From positions 1 through 64,000 of the forward strand of contig NZ_MRCQ01000004.1 in the NCBI RefSeq assembly GCF_002304005.1: a stretch of 64,000 bases of DNA. Reading direction: 5' to 3'. Of this stretch, positions 41,861 to 50,368 are shown in pieces. The notes beneath the pieces were generated by a model that had not been told where the DNA came from, searched no databases, and saw nothing but the letters and a program-made list of their open reading frames with translations. Numbering within the stretch: position 1 is the first letter of the stretch; the number at the start of each line of letters is the position of its first letter. Source of the DNA: Flavobacterium sp. ACN6 (GTDB taxonomy: Bacteria > Bacteroidota > Bacteroidia > Flavobacteriales > Flavobacteriaceae). Position numbers and translations under genes: made by a program.

Positions 41861-42772
41861 TTATTTAGCGTTTTTCAAATTGATGATTTCTTGTTCGGTC
41901 AAAAAGCGCCAGTTTCCTCTAGGAAGATTCTTTTTAGTCAAACCAGCAAACGCCACACGGTCAATTCGTAATACATTGTATTCGAAAGATTCAAAAATAG
42001 AACGAACTACTTTTACATTTGATGTTTTTAGCTTAAGACCAACTTCACTCTTAGGTTCATTGTCAATGTAGCTTACTTCTTCAACAAAAACGCGGTGTCC
42101 GTCAAGAACCAAACCTTTGCTGATTTTTTCTAAATCCTCAAATTTTAAGTTTTTGTCTAAAGAAACCTGATAAATTTTAGACGATTTCTGATTCGGTAAA
42201 GTAAACTTACGAATCATATCTGTATCGTTTGTGAATACCAATAAACCAGTCGTATTCTTGTCCATTCTACCAATCGGAGCGATTTTCGAATTTGTAGAAC
42301 CACGAACAAGTTCTAGAACGTTACGATATTCCTGACCTTCGTCAAGAGCAGTTGTAAAGTTTTTAGGTTTATTCAATAAAATATATTCCTTCTTTTCAGG
42401 AGTCAAAGTAGCACCATCAAAGTTTACTACATCATCCAATTTCACCAAATACCCCATTTCAGTCACAGGAACACCGTTTACTTTAACGTTTCCAGACTGA
42501 ATATAAATATCAGCATCACGACGAGAACAAACACCAGAATTCGAGATGTATTTGTTCAGACGAATTTCATCTGAAGCCTTTTGTCTTTTCGGAGCCTGAT
42601 TCTGTTTTTTTACTTTTTCTTCCGCAGCAGCATTAGCGGCTTTAACCTCCGGTTTTACTTTTTTCGGCCCTTGCGCACGTTTCGCCATAGGAGGTTTTGG
42701 CTTACTAGAGTTTGATCTTGAGCTATTTGGTCTAGATCCGCCTCTTTTATTATTGCCTTCCTTGTTGTTCAT
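41861..42772 (-). CDS. rRNA pseudouridine synthase (RsuA/RluB family)
   Basis: This 303-residue RNA-modifying enzyme has a basic, low-complexity N-terminus (Lys/Pro/Asn/Ala-rich, residues 1-65), common in Bacteroidota. It is followed by an S4 RNA-binding domain (RLNKYISNSGVCSRRDADIYI, about 72-92) and a pseudouridine synthase domain. The catalytic GRMDKNTTGLLVFTND contains the Asp that attacks uridine. It is probably RluB- or RluF-like; the exact position modified cannot be told. A minus-strand TATCTTTG box lies at 42790-42797. Confidence 0.9.
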   Translation of the reverse strand: MNNKEGNNKRGGSRPNSSRSNSSKPKPPMAKRAQGPKKVKPEVKAANAAAEEKVKKQNQAPKRQKASDEIRLNKYISNSGVCSRRDADIYIQSGNVKVNGVPVTEMGYLVKLDDVVNFDGATLTPEKKEYILLNKPKNFTTALDEGQEYRNVLELVRGSTNSKIAPIGRMDKNTTGLLVFTNDTDMIRKFTLPNQKSSKIYQVSLDKNLKFEDLEKISKGLVLDGHRVFVEEVSYIDNEPKSEVGLKLKTSNVKVVRSIFESFEYNVLRIDRVAFAGLTKKNLPRGNWRFLTEQEIINLKNAK

Positions 42773-42920
42773 AAAATCATTAATTTGTGCAAAGATAGTT
42801 TTTTCCTGCTAATAAATCTTAAGTTCAATGTTCTTAGATTAATAGCAATGAAATTTAAGAGGTTTAGAAGCTCCACAATTGGCTTTTTTTGAGACATTTT
42901 TTCCCGTTTTCCATTACAAT

Positions 42921-42959
42921 CTTTTTTGGTCTCGTTATAAAAAAACGAGACCAAAAAAG
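42921..42959. terminator. Perfect 16-bp hairpin, bidirectional terminator
   Basis: CTTTTTTGGTCTCGTT and AACGAGACCAAAAAAG flank a 7-base A-rich loop, with T-runs on either strand. It separates the isoprenoid gene cluster from the pseudouridine synthase gene. Confidence 0.8.
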
Positions 42960-43019
42960 GATTTTCATTTCAACCGGGGCTAGATTAAAACAATGGGCTT
43001 CTTTTAAATATAGTGATAT

Positions 43020-43120
43020 TATATTATTTCGCAGAGATTCGCAAAATTTATACAGAGAGACACAAAAGAGAAAATCTGCTAAATCTGCAAGATCTGCGTG
43101 AAATAAAAAAATCTCTGAGG
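43020..43120. repeat. CGCAGA-type dispersed repeat
   Basis: GCAGAGATTCGCAAAATTTA and AATCTGCTAAATCTGCAAGATCTGCG match the elements at 1450-1520 and 2500-3300. It lies just beyond the UbiA-like gene stop. With the 16-bp hairpin it fills the 355 bases between the two genes; no gene is seen there. Confidence 0.6.
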
Positions 43121-43127
43121 TAATGAC

Positions 43128-44084
43128 TTAGTAATTAGAAATCAATTCACGCCCGTGCCACAAAACACTCGGATTAATAAGAACAATACAGCAAACGCCA
43201 GAAACAATCAAGAATTTCAAAACATTATGAAGCATTAAAAACTGCTCTTTAGAATTCGATTTCCATAAATAAATCAGGAAAAAAAGTAAAACACCAAAAC
43301 AAGCGTAAAAGTAAATATCCATATAGCCCACATCATAAATGTTTACCAAAACATAAACAGGTAAAACAGTCAAAATGGTTAAGGCAGTAATAATTTGTTT
43401 CGAGATATTTTCTCCGTACAAAACAGGAATTGTTCGATAATCACTTACCAAATCGCCTTTTAAATTCTCTAGATCTTTTATCATTTCGCGAATTAATAAA
43501 AGCAAAAACAAGAAAACGGCATGAGCTGAAATCACTACAAAATGACTCATGTGATTTTCAATTTCTTCAAACGAAATCTTATTGTAAAAATAAAGTAAAA
43601 TGGCAAAAAACGGCGTTACGGCCAGCAATGCCGACATCAAATTTCCAATAATTGGATACTTTTTTATTTTATGCGAATAAAACCAAATTAAAAAAATATA
43701 AGCTGAAAAGAATAAAAAAGCTCTCCATGAAACTATAGAAGCCATTAAAACGGCCAGAAAGTTCAAACTAAAATAAACAGTCAACTTTGTTTTCTGACTC
43801 ACCAATCGATCGAGCATAGATTTGTTGGGTCTATTAATTAAATCTTTCTGACTGTCGTAAAAATTATTGATGATATAACCAGAAGCAATGGTAACGGCAG
43901 AAGCAAATACAATTAAAAATAGATAGAAATCAAGAAGGATATCCAGCGCTCTAATTTCTGGAGCCAATATAAAAATCGCCGATAAATATTGCGCTAAAAC
44001 TATAATCGGGATATTGTAACCTCTAACTACAGAAAACAGACTAACAATTTTCATTACTAAAAGTTTGTGCTGTCTGCTTAACAT
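43128..44084 (-). CDS. UbiA-type prenyltransferase (geranylgeranylglycerol-phosphate geranylgeranyltransferase-like)
   Basis: This 318-residue membrane enzyme has about eight membrane segments and the two aspartate-rich sites of the UbiA family: NNFYDSQKDLINRPNK (about 68-83) and REMIKDLENLKGDLVSDYRTI (about 198-218). The N-terminus SLFSVVRGYNIPIIVLAQYL is typical of flavobacterial proteins annotated as DGGGP-synthase-like. Substrate assignment is by similarity only. It lies downstream of mevalonate genes, which would supply its isoprenoid substrate. Confidence 0.82.
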   Translation of the reverse strand: MLSRQHKLLVMKIVSLFSVVRGYNIPIIVLAQYLSAIFILAPEIRALDILLDFYLFLIVFASAVTIASGYIINNFYDSQKDLINRPNKSMLDRLVSQKTKLTVYFSLNFLAVLMASIVSWRAFLFFSAYIFLIWFYSHKIKKYPIIGNLMSALLAVTPFFAILLYFYNKISFEEIENHMSHFVVISAHAVFLFLLLLIREMIKDLENLKGDLVSDYRTIPVLYGENISKQIITALTILTVLPVYVLVNIYDVGYMDIYFYACFGVLLFFLIYLWKSNSKEQFLMLHNVLKFLIVSGVCCIVLINPSVLWHGRELISNY

Positions 44085-44144
44085 AAATAAATTTTTGATG
44101 GATTAGATGAGGGAAGTTAACGGATATTTTCTAATTGTAACAGT

Positions 44145-44741
44145 TTAAAGCTTATTTTTTAACAATTCTTTAGAGCCATATCCTAGTTTTCGAATGCAGG
44201 CTAAGGCTTCTTTTTGAGTCATCTCGATTTCTTTAATATCTTTTTTTTCTACAAAAACCACAGATCCGCTCCATGGATTTGGAGCATCTGGAATAAAAAC
44301 GGCAAAACTATTTTCATTTATCTGCTCAATTAAAAAAGCAAATTGAAGACCAGCATCTGTAGGAACAAGAATAACTTTTAAATCCTGATTGGATTCAAAA
44401 CCCATAATGCTCTCGTTCATGTTTTTCATAAACGAATAACCAGGAACAAAGCTTAAAATTCCGTTTTCTAATCGATGAATCAGTTTTTGAGCGTAAGTTG
44501 TTTTAGCTACTAATCCCGCAGTAAAGCAAATGAAAATGATGATTACTATTGCAACAATTTCTTCAATCGCAAGTCCTAAAACCTTCACTTTTGGAAAGTG
44601 ATTGATAATGGGATTTGTAATTTTTTGAATAATACTAAAACCTTTTTCTAAAAGAACCAATAATAAAATTAAAGGTGCTAAAAATAAAATTCCTCCTAAA
44701 AAAGTTGCCTTGATAATCTTTAAAATACTTTTCATATTCAA
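44145..44741 (-). CDS. DUF502 membrane protein
   Basis: This 198-residue protein has two membrane segments near the N-terminus (about 13-30, 57-80), then AKTTYAQKLIHRLENGILSFVPGYSFMKNMNE and VLVPTDAGLQFAFLIEQ, VFIPDAPNPWSGSVVFV. These are hallmarks of the DUF502 family, an inner membrane family of unknown function. It is the middle gene of the leftward isoprenoid run. Confidence 0.88.
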   Translation of the reverse strand: MNMKSILKIIKATFLGGILFLAPLILLLVLLEKGFSIIQKITNPIINHFPKVKVLGLAIEEIVAIVIIIFICFTAGLVAKTTYAQKLIHRLENGILSFVPGYSFMKNMNESIMGFESNQDLKVILVPTDAGLQFAFLIEQINENSFAVFIPDAPNPWSGSVVFVEKKDIKEIEMTQKEALACIRKLGYGSKELLKNKL

Positions 44742-44810
44742 TAACTATTAGGGTGATTATTTTTAAGAAAGGATATTCAATAAGCGCGGGGTTTTAAATA
44801 AATTCAAATT

Positions 44811-45749
44811 TTAGAATTGATAAACAACTTCTAGTTTATAATCCTTCAGCGATGCTTTAGCGCGCTCTAAATCTTCGGTAAAACCAAGAATATAGCCGCC
44901 GCCGCCAGAACCGCAAAGTTTTAAATAATAGTCGTTTGTGTCAATTCCGTGCTGCCAGATTCCGTGAAATTGTTCTGGAATCATTGGTTTAAAATGATTT
45001 AAAACAACTTTAGAAAGCTTTTTAGTATTGGTAAACAAAGAAGTCATATCGCCATGTAAAAAGTTTTCTACGCAGGCATCTGTATATTTAACGAATTGGT
45101 TTTTAAGCATCGCACGGAAACCTTTGTCTTTTAGGTTTTCCATAAAGATGTTAACCATTGGAGCAGTTTCGCCGACAATTCCAGAGTCTAATAAAAACAC
45201 AGCACCTTTCCCGTCAAAACTTTGAGTCGGAATCCCAGTTGCTTCAATATTATCTTTAGAATTAATTAAAATCGGAATACTCAAATAGCTGTTTAAAGGA
45301 TCTAAACCTGAACTTTTTCCGTGAAAAAAGCTTTCCATTTGAGAAAAAACAGTTTTTAAATGTAAAAGTTTTTCACGAGTCAGATTTTCTAAAACCGTGA
45401 TTTTGTTTGTAGCATATTTGTCATAAATCGCAGCTACAAGAGCACCGCTGCTTCCAACCCCATATCCTTGCGGAATACTAGAATCGAAATACATGCCGCT
45501 TTCAACATCGTTTTTTAAAGTTAACAAATCAAAAGAAACCAAATCAGGTTGTTCTGTCTGTAAAGCTTCAAGATAAGTTGTGTAACGTCGCAAACTTGCG
45601 TTTGATGCAATGGCTTCTGCAGAAGGCTCTTCAGACTTCTTTAAAGCACCATTGTAAAAATTATAAGGAATAGAAAGTCCTTTAGAGTCACGGATGATTC
45701 CGTATTCTCCAAAGAGTAATATTTTTGAGTAAAATAATGGTCCTTTCAT
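44811..45749 (-). CDS. GHMP kinase, mevalonate kinase
   Basis: This 312-residue kinase shows GHMP motifs: SKILLFGEYGI (8-18, motif 1), PQGYGVGSSGALVAA (about 94-108, ATP-binding motif 2), and KLCGSGGGGYILGFT near residue 276 (motif 3). With diphosphomevalonate decarboxylase in the same run, the best assignment is mevalonate kinase: phosphorylation of mevalonate on the way to isopentenyl diphosphate. A phosphomevalonate kinase role cannot be excluded. It starts three bases after the ParE-like gene. Confidence 0.8.
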   Translation of the reverse strand: MKGPLFYSKILLFGEYGIIRDSKGLSIPYNFYNGALKKSEEPSAEAIASNASLRRYTTYLEALQTEQPDLVSFDLLTLKNDVESGMYFDSSIPQGYGVGSSGALVAAIYDKYATNKITVLENLTREKLLHLKTVFSQMESFFHGKSSGLDPLNSYLSIPILINSKDNIEATGIPTQSFDGKGAVFLLDSGIVGETAPMVNIFMENLKDKGFRAMLKNQFVKYTDACVENFLHGDMTSLFTNTKKLSKVVLNHFKPMIPEQFHGIWQHGIDTNDYYLKLCGSGGGGYILGFTEDLERAKASLKDYKLEVVYQF

Positions 45750-45752
45750 GAT

Positions 45753-46058
45753 TTATTTTATGTCTTTCTTAATTTTATTTGGGTCTTGTCGTGTGTCGAA
45801 AACGGTGTGAATTCTAATTTCATTTGAACCAAAACTATACAATAGAGTTGATTGTTTTGTCACAACACATTTTCGATATTTTTTATTTACTGATGATTTA
45901 GGAAAAATTTCAGGATTCATACTTATTATTGAAACTGCTTTTTGAAATTTCACTAAATATAATTCTTTCGTTTTTTTTGACCACTTGGCTTCAATAAAAT
46001 TTAAAACATCATCTAAATTCTTTTCTGCTGTTTTTGAAAAATTTACTTTCAGATTCAC
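45753..46058 (-). CDS. RelE/ParE-family toxin
   Basis: This 101-residue protein has the ParE/RelE fold pattern: VNFSKTAEKNLDDVLNFIEAKWSKKTKELYLVKFQKAV, a central INMNPEIFPKS-like turn and RKCVVTKQSTLLYSFGSNEIRIHTVFDTRQDP. The end RIHTVFDTRQDP is the typical last strand. It could target gyrase (ParE) or mRNA at the ribosome (RelE); sequence alone does not decide. It overlaps the antitoxin gene by one base. Confidence 0.87.
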   Translation of the reverse strand: MNLKVNFSKTAEKNLDDVLNFIEAKWSKKTKELYLVKFQKAVSIISMNPEIFPKSSVNKKYRKCVVTKQSTLLYSFGSNEIRIHTVFDTRQDPNKIKKDIK

Positions 46059-46276
46059 TACCTGTATTTTTTCATCACATCTTCATAACTTGTAAATTCT
46101 CCTCTTTCAAATTCTAATTCACTTTGAGCAATATTTTCTTTTTGTTCATCAGTTAAATCATCCCACCAATCTTTTTTCTTTTTGGTTAGCAATTTTTTGA
46201 CCGCCAAAATAATTGAAAGGTCATCTGTACCTTCCAGAATATCTATCACTTCGCGTTTTTCTAATTGAATGTCCAT
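46058..46276 (-). CDS. Antitoxin of the ParE/RelE-type pair
   Basis: This 72-residue acidic protein precedes the toxin with a one-base overlap, the usual arrangement. The N-terminal part (MDIQLEKREVIDILEGTDDLSIILAVKKLLTKKKKDWWDDLTDEQ) is helical, and the C-terminal tail (LEFERGEFTSYEDVMKKYR) is the short toxin-binding extension seen in many Bacteroidota antitoxins of this class. A consensus promoter lies upstream, at the end of the decarboxylase gene. Confidence 0.8.
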   Translation of the reverse strand: MDIQLEKREVIDILEGTDDLSIILAVKKLLTKKKKDWWDDLTDEQKENIAQSELEFERGEFTSYEDVMKKYR

Positions 46277-46301
46277 AACCTAAATTTTAATTAAAGATAC
46301 G

Positions 46302-46332
46302 CAAAATTATAATGCAATTGAGCCTTCTCCAA
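46302..46332 (-). promoter_or_regulatory. Promoter of the toxin-antitoxin pair
   Basis: On the minus strand TTG (46330-46332) and TAATTTTG (46302-46309) are 20 bases apart. It overlaps the 3' end of the decarboxylase gene and could transcribe the pair independently. Confidence 0.55.
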
Positions 46333-47389
46333 TTTTGTCGCAAATGTACTGACGATTCTGACAAAATACAACTAAATCGTCCTGAATAAACTGTAATACT
46401 TTTTCTGTAACGTTTTCGGGATAAAGCACATGCACATTTGCTCCGGCATCAAGTGTAAAACAAACCGGAATTTGAGTTTCATTTCTAAATTTCCAGATTG
46501 CATTTATGATTTGCAGCGTATTAGGCTTCATCAAAATAAAATAAGGCATTGACGTCATCATCATCGCGTGCAAAGTCAAAGCTTCACTTTCTACAACTTT
46601 GATGAATTCTTCTAAATTACCGTTTTCAAAAATTTTGATTAACTGATCTAAGTTTTCGTGTGCTTGAGCAAAACGTCTTTCGGCATACGGATGATTGTGC
46701 ATCAAATCGTGGCCAACGGTACTCGAAACTTGTTTTTCGCCTTTATCAACCAATAAAATTGTGTCTTGATAATTCTTGAAATTTTCATGGATACTATACG
46801 GATATTCCACTCCAAATAAATCTGAGCTTCCTTCAATATTGGCTTGATTTCCCCAAACGACAACATTTCCCCTTACGCTTCGACAGGCACTTCCTGATCC
46901 TAAACGAGCTAAAAAAGAAGCCTTTTGATAGAAATAGTCATCTGTCATTTCTGGATTAAGTTTTCTTTCCAAACTCATGAAATTCATTGCCAAAGCCGCC
47001 ATTCCAGAAGCCGAAGACGCAATTCCAGAACTATGCGGAAATGTATTCTGGGTGTCAATTGTAAAATGATACTCTTTTAAAAATGGCAGATAAACTTCAA
47101 CTCTTTCTAAAAACTTCTGAATTTTTGGTTTAAAATCTTCTTTTGGTTTTCCTTCAAAAAGTAAATCAAATGAAAAAGAATTTTGGTTTGCTCTTTTTTC
47201 GAACCCCAATTTCGTAATCGTTTTACAATTATTCAAAGTAAAACTAACCGAAGGATTTGCTGGAATCTGATTGTCTTTTTTGCCCCAATATTTTACTAAT
47301 GCAATATTGCTGGGAGCGCTCCACTCAAAATTTCCGTTTTCGATTGTAGAAGTATATTTTTTAGGAATAAAATCAGCTGCTGTAAACAT
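46307..47389 (-). CDS. mvaD: Diphosphomevalonate decarboxylase
   Basis: This 360-residue GHMP enzyme decarboxylates mevalonate diphosphate to isopentenyl diphosphate. Motifs include WSAPSNIALVKYWGKKD (23-39), PSVSFTLNN, HSSGIASSASGMAALA (about 114-129, ATP-binding) and GSGSACRSVRGNVVVWG. FTLDAGANVHVLYP (the aspartate/ATP region) lies near the C-terminus. The length is typical. It is the first gene of the leftward run that includes mevalonate kinase and the prenyltransferase. A minus-strand TATCTTTG is found at 47406-47413. Confidence 0.92.
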   Translation of the reverse strand: MFTAADFIPKKYTSTIENGNFEWSAPSNIALVKYWGKKDNQIPANPSVSFTLNNCKTITKLGFEKRANQNSFSFDLLFEGKPKEDFKPKIQKFLERVEVYLPFLKEYHFTIDTQNTFPHSSGIASSASGMAALAMNFMSLERKLNPEMTDDYFYQKASFLARLGSGSACRSVRGNVVVWGNQANIEGSSDLFGVEYPYSIHENFKNYQDTILLVDKGEKQVSSTVGHDLMHNHPYAERRFAQAHENLDQLIKIFENGNLEEFIKVVESEALTLHAMMMTSMPYFILMKPNTLQIINAIWKFRNETQIPVCFTLDAGANVHVLYPENVTEKVLQFIQDDLVVFCQNRQYICDKIGEGSIAL

Positions 47390-47541
47390 GAAATATAAAT
47401 TTTGGCAAAGATAGTTTTTAAAATATTTCGCCCTATAAGTTATATCAGAAATTATAATTCAAAGTTTAATAAATGAACTTACAGAACTTATATGGTTTAA
47501 ATGTTTCTTTTAACTATTTTTGAATACAAAATTTTAATGAA

Positions 47542-48018
47542 ATGAATAAGACCGTAAAGATTATAATAGCCTTAATTATTTGTTTAGCAGTAGGATATTC
47601 TGCAAGTTTGGTAACAAGACCGAGCGTAGAAAGCTGGTATCCAACTATTGCAAAACCAGTTTTTAATCCGCCGAACTGGATTTTTATGCCGGTTTGGACA
47701 ATTCTTTACATTTTTATGGCAGTTGCTGCAGGATTAGTTTGGGATAAAATTAAAGAACAAACAGAAGAAGTTAAAAAAGCATTACTTTTCTTTATCATTC
47801 AATTGATATTAAATGCCATTTGGTCTTATCTATTCTTCGGCTTAAAAAATCCGATGCTGGCTTTAGTAGAAATAGCACTTTTATGGCTGATGATTTACGA
47901 AACCTATTTGAAGTTTATAAAAATCAATAAAACAGCAGGTTATTTATTGATTCCGTATCTAGCGTGGGTTGGATTTGCAGCTGTTTTAAATGCTAGTATT
48001 TGGTGGTTGAACAGGTAA
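47542..48018 (+). CDS. tspO: TspO/MBR family tryptophan-rich sensory protein
   Basis: This 158-residue protein has five membrane segments and the TspO signature: WYPTIAKPVFNPPNWIFMPVWTILY (about 32-56), then LFFIIQLILNAIWSYLFFGLKNP and the C-terminal LLIPYLAWVGFAAVLNASIWWLN. It binds porphyrins/steroids in other organisms and is thought to affect stress responses. A TATTTTTG box lies at 47515-47522. It is divergent from mvaD. Confidence 0.92.
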   Translation: MNKTVKIIIALIICLAVGYSASLVTRPSVESWYPTIAKPVFNPPNWIFMPVWTILYIFMAVAAGLVWDKIKEQTEEVKKALLFFIIQLILNAIWSYLFFGLKNPMLALVEIALLWLMIYETYLKFIKINKTAGYLLIPYLAWVGFAAVLNASIWWLNR

Positions 48019-48088
48019 AAAATGTTTGAGGTTTCAAGTTTTTCTTTGTTTCAAGTTCGATCTATTATAAATATATAGAATGGTTAAG

Positions 48089-48811
48089 TTATTTCAACTT
48101 CTTAAACTCTTCATTTTTAGCATACAAAAATTCCATTATTGCTAAAAGATTCGGGTGTTCTAAAATTGTTTTAGATTTCGGATCGGTATTACAAAAGTTT
48201 ATAAAAATTTCTTTTTCTTCTGGTTTTAGTTTTAAATTTTCGATGAAAAAATCTGGAGGACAAGAAGCGATGACAAGTTTCTTAAAACGGTCGTCACGCG
48301 GCTCGATTTTTTTCTTGGGTTTATCAAAAATAGGGTAACTGAAATTTATAGCATTTTTAATTTTACCATCATAAACAGTAACTTTTGTAGTAACATCATC
48401 AAACTGCTTGCGAACTTTGATTTTATTTATTTCTTCCTTATTATTAGCGATATTTTTAATTTCAGTTTTATTAAAAACAGATCTAGAAACTACGACATTA
48501 TCCAATTCTTCGGCTTTTGGAGTCATTTCAACAACCAGATTGTTTTTTTCTAAATCTTTCAAGGTTACTTTCAATCTTGTAAATAAGTAATCCTTTGAAT
48601 AAAACAACAAGCTGTCCTGCTCTTTTACCGAAATAGAAAACTCACCCAATTCATTTGTTCTTGTACTTGTTTTGGCAGTTTTGTTTATGACTTCAACATT
48701 TTTAAGTAGCAGTTCTTGATAAATGACTTTTCCATGAAGTAATTTTTCGGTTTGAGAAATACTAACTTGATAAGTTAAAAAAGAAATTGTAGTAAGTAAT
48801 TTTACTTTCAT
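48089..48811 (-). CDS. Exported carboxypeptidase-regulatory-like protein, paralogue 1
   Basis: This 240-residue protein has a signal peptide (1-19, ending SISQ) and then one CarboxypepD_reg/CNA-B-like beta sandwich (about 25-100: LLHGKVIYQELLLKNVEVINKTAKTSTRTNELGEFSISV). A variable middle follows, and a C-terminal block FFIENLKLKPEEKEIFINFCNTDPKSKTILEHPNLLAIMEFL is shared by all three paralogues. The family is not one I recognise. It is the last of three tandem copies. Confidence 0.75.
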   Translation of the reverse strand: MKVKLLTTISFLTYQVSISQTEKLLHGKVIYQELLLKNVEVINKTAKTSTRTNELGEFSISVKEQDSLLFYSKDYLFTRLKVTLKDLEKNNLVVEMTPKAEELDNVVVSRSVFNKTEIKNIANNKEEINKIKVRKQFDDVTTKVTVYDGKIKNAINFSYPIFDKPKKKIEPRDDRFKKLVIASCPPDFFIENLKLKPEEKEIFINFCNTDPKSKTILEHPNLLAIMEFLYAKNEEFKKLK

Positions 48812-48853
48812 TTACAGATTTTAGTTTTTGATTTCTAATTTTAATTTTTTAAA

Positions 48854-49543
48854 CTATTCATTTTTAGCATACAAAAAATCCATTGTTGCCAAGACATTCG
48901 GGTGTTCTAAAAGTTTTTTTGACTTTGGATCAGCATCACAAAATTCTAGGAAAAGCTCTTTTTGCTCGGCATTTAGTTTTAAATCTTTGCTAAAAAAATC
49001 TGGAGTACAATAAGCAGTGGCATGTTTTTTAAAGCGGTCGTCAATTTCGTTTTTTTCTTTTGGCTTTTTGTTTCCAATTGGGAATGCTATATGTGGCGAA
49101 TTTCTAATTCTTCCGTCATTAACTCCAGTGTAACCACTCAAATCAGTTGCAATTTTGTCTACATAGATCTGTTTTACCTTTTCGGCGTCGTAAGTTACTT
49201 TTTGCAGTTTCATTTTAGTAATTAAAACTTCATCTAATTCTTCGGCTCTAATAACCATATTAACAACAAGATTATTAGTTTTTATGTTCTCGGCAGTAAG
49301 TCTCAATCTGGTAAAGAAAAAATCCTTAGAGAAAAAAAGCAAACTGTCTCTTTCTTTAACCAAAATAGAGAATTCTCCCAGCTCATTTGTTCTTGTACTG
49401 GTTTTAGCTGTTTTATTAATCACCTCGACTTTATTAATCGGGGCATTATTAGAAATGACTTTTCCTTGCAGTAATTTTTCTGTTTGTGAAATACTTAATT
49501 GATAAGTTAGAAGAGAAATTGTAGTAAGTAATTTTACTTTCAT
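48854..49543 (-). CDS. Exported carboxypeptidase-regulatory-like protein, paralogue 2
   Basis: This 229-residue paralogue of the neighbouring genes has a signal peptide (MKVKLLTTISLLTYQLSISQ), a regulatory beta-sandwich domain with the shared TKTSTRTNELGEFSI-like segment, and a different middle (YDAEKVKQIYVDKIATDLSGYTGVNDGRIRNSPHIAF). The conserved tail is CTPDFFSKDLKLNAEQKELFLEFCDADPKSKKLLEHPNVLATMDFL. A single Cys is shared in the FC-DP motif. Confidence 0.75.
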   Translation of the reverse strand: MKVKLLTTISLLTYQLSISQTEKLLQGKVISNNAPINKVEVINKTAKTSTRTNELGEFSILVKERDSLLFFSKDFFFTRLRLTAENIKTNNLVVNMVIRAEELDEVLITKMKLQKVTYDAEKVKQIYVDKIATDLSGYTGVNDGRIRNSPHIAFPIGNKKPKEKNEIDDRFKKHATAYCTPDFFSKDLKLNAEQKELFLEFCDADPKSKKLLEHPNVLATMDFLYAKNE

Positions 49544-49552
49544 GAATGGATT

Positions 49553-50272
49553 TTAGTTTTTAATTCCAGAATTTAGTTTTTTAAATTCTTGACTTTTAGT
49601 GTATAAAAAGTCCATTGTATAAAGTAAATTTTTTTGCTGGACAAGGATTTTAGCCTGCGGATCGGCATCGCAAAATTGAAGAAACAAATCTTTTTCGTCA
49701 GGTTTTAATTTTAAATTATCTGTAAAGAAATCTATTGGAACAGTAGATTCAGCTAATTTTTTGAAGTCTAATTCTCTGAATTTAATTTTTTCCCTTTTAT
49801 GTTTTTTTCTAAACATATTGAAAATAGCAGTGAAATCTGCTCCATTTGCGATAGTTCCGTTATAAACACCAGGAACAGAAATTGGTCCTCTAGGTACTAT
49901 AATTGAATTTTCATCAGCTGGTCCAACTTTGGGAAATTTTATGTTAGTAATTAAAACTTCATCCAGTTCCTCGGGCTTCAAAATCATATTAACAATTATG
50001 TTATTTTGATCTAGATTCTCTTGGGAAACTTTTAATCTTTTGAAAAAATAATCTTTTGAGAAGAAAATTAAGCTGTCTTTCGGACGAACTAAAATCGAAA
50101 ATTCTCCTGCTTCATTTGTTCTTGTACTAGTTTTGGCAGTTTTGTTGATTACTTCAACATTTTTAAGCAAAATGTTCTGAGAATAAACTTTTCCGTTTAA
50201 TAGTTTTTCGGTTTGAGAAATACTAAGCTGGTATGTGAAAAAAGAAATTGTAGTGAGTAATTTTACTTTCAT
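49553..50272 (-). CDS. Exported carboxypeptidase-regulatory-like protein, paralogue 3
   Basis: This 239-residue paralogue has the same signal peptide and N-terminal domain (KTSTRTNEAGEFSILV), a third version of the variable middle (KVGPADENSIIVPRGPISVPGVYNGTIANGADF), and the shared tail (DNLKLKPDEKDLFLQFCDADPQAKILVQQKNLLYTMDFL). It is the first gene of the three. All three share the regulatory domain found at the start of TonB receptors, but no barrel follows. Function is unknown. Confidence 0.75.
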   Translation of the reverse strand: MKVKLLTTISFFTYQLSISQTEKLLNGKVYSQNILLKNVEVINKTAKTSTRTNEAGEFSILVRPKDSLIFFSKDYFFKRLKVSQENLDQNNIIVNMILKPEELDEVLITNIKFPKVGPADENSIIVPRGPISVPGVYNGTIANGADFTAIFNMFRKKHKREKIKFRELDFKKLAESTVPIDFFTDNLKLKPDEKDLFLQFCDADPQAKILVQQKNLLYTMDFLYTKSQEFKKLNSGIKN

Positions 50273-50368
50273 CTAGTGGTATTTAGTTGAAAGTAAAATT
50301 ATTAGAATTGTCTTAATGAAAACTTGTGAAACCTGTAAATTCTTGTTAATTATTTAATTAGAGTATTT

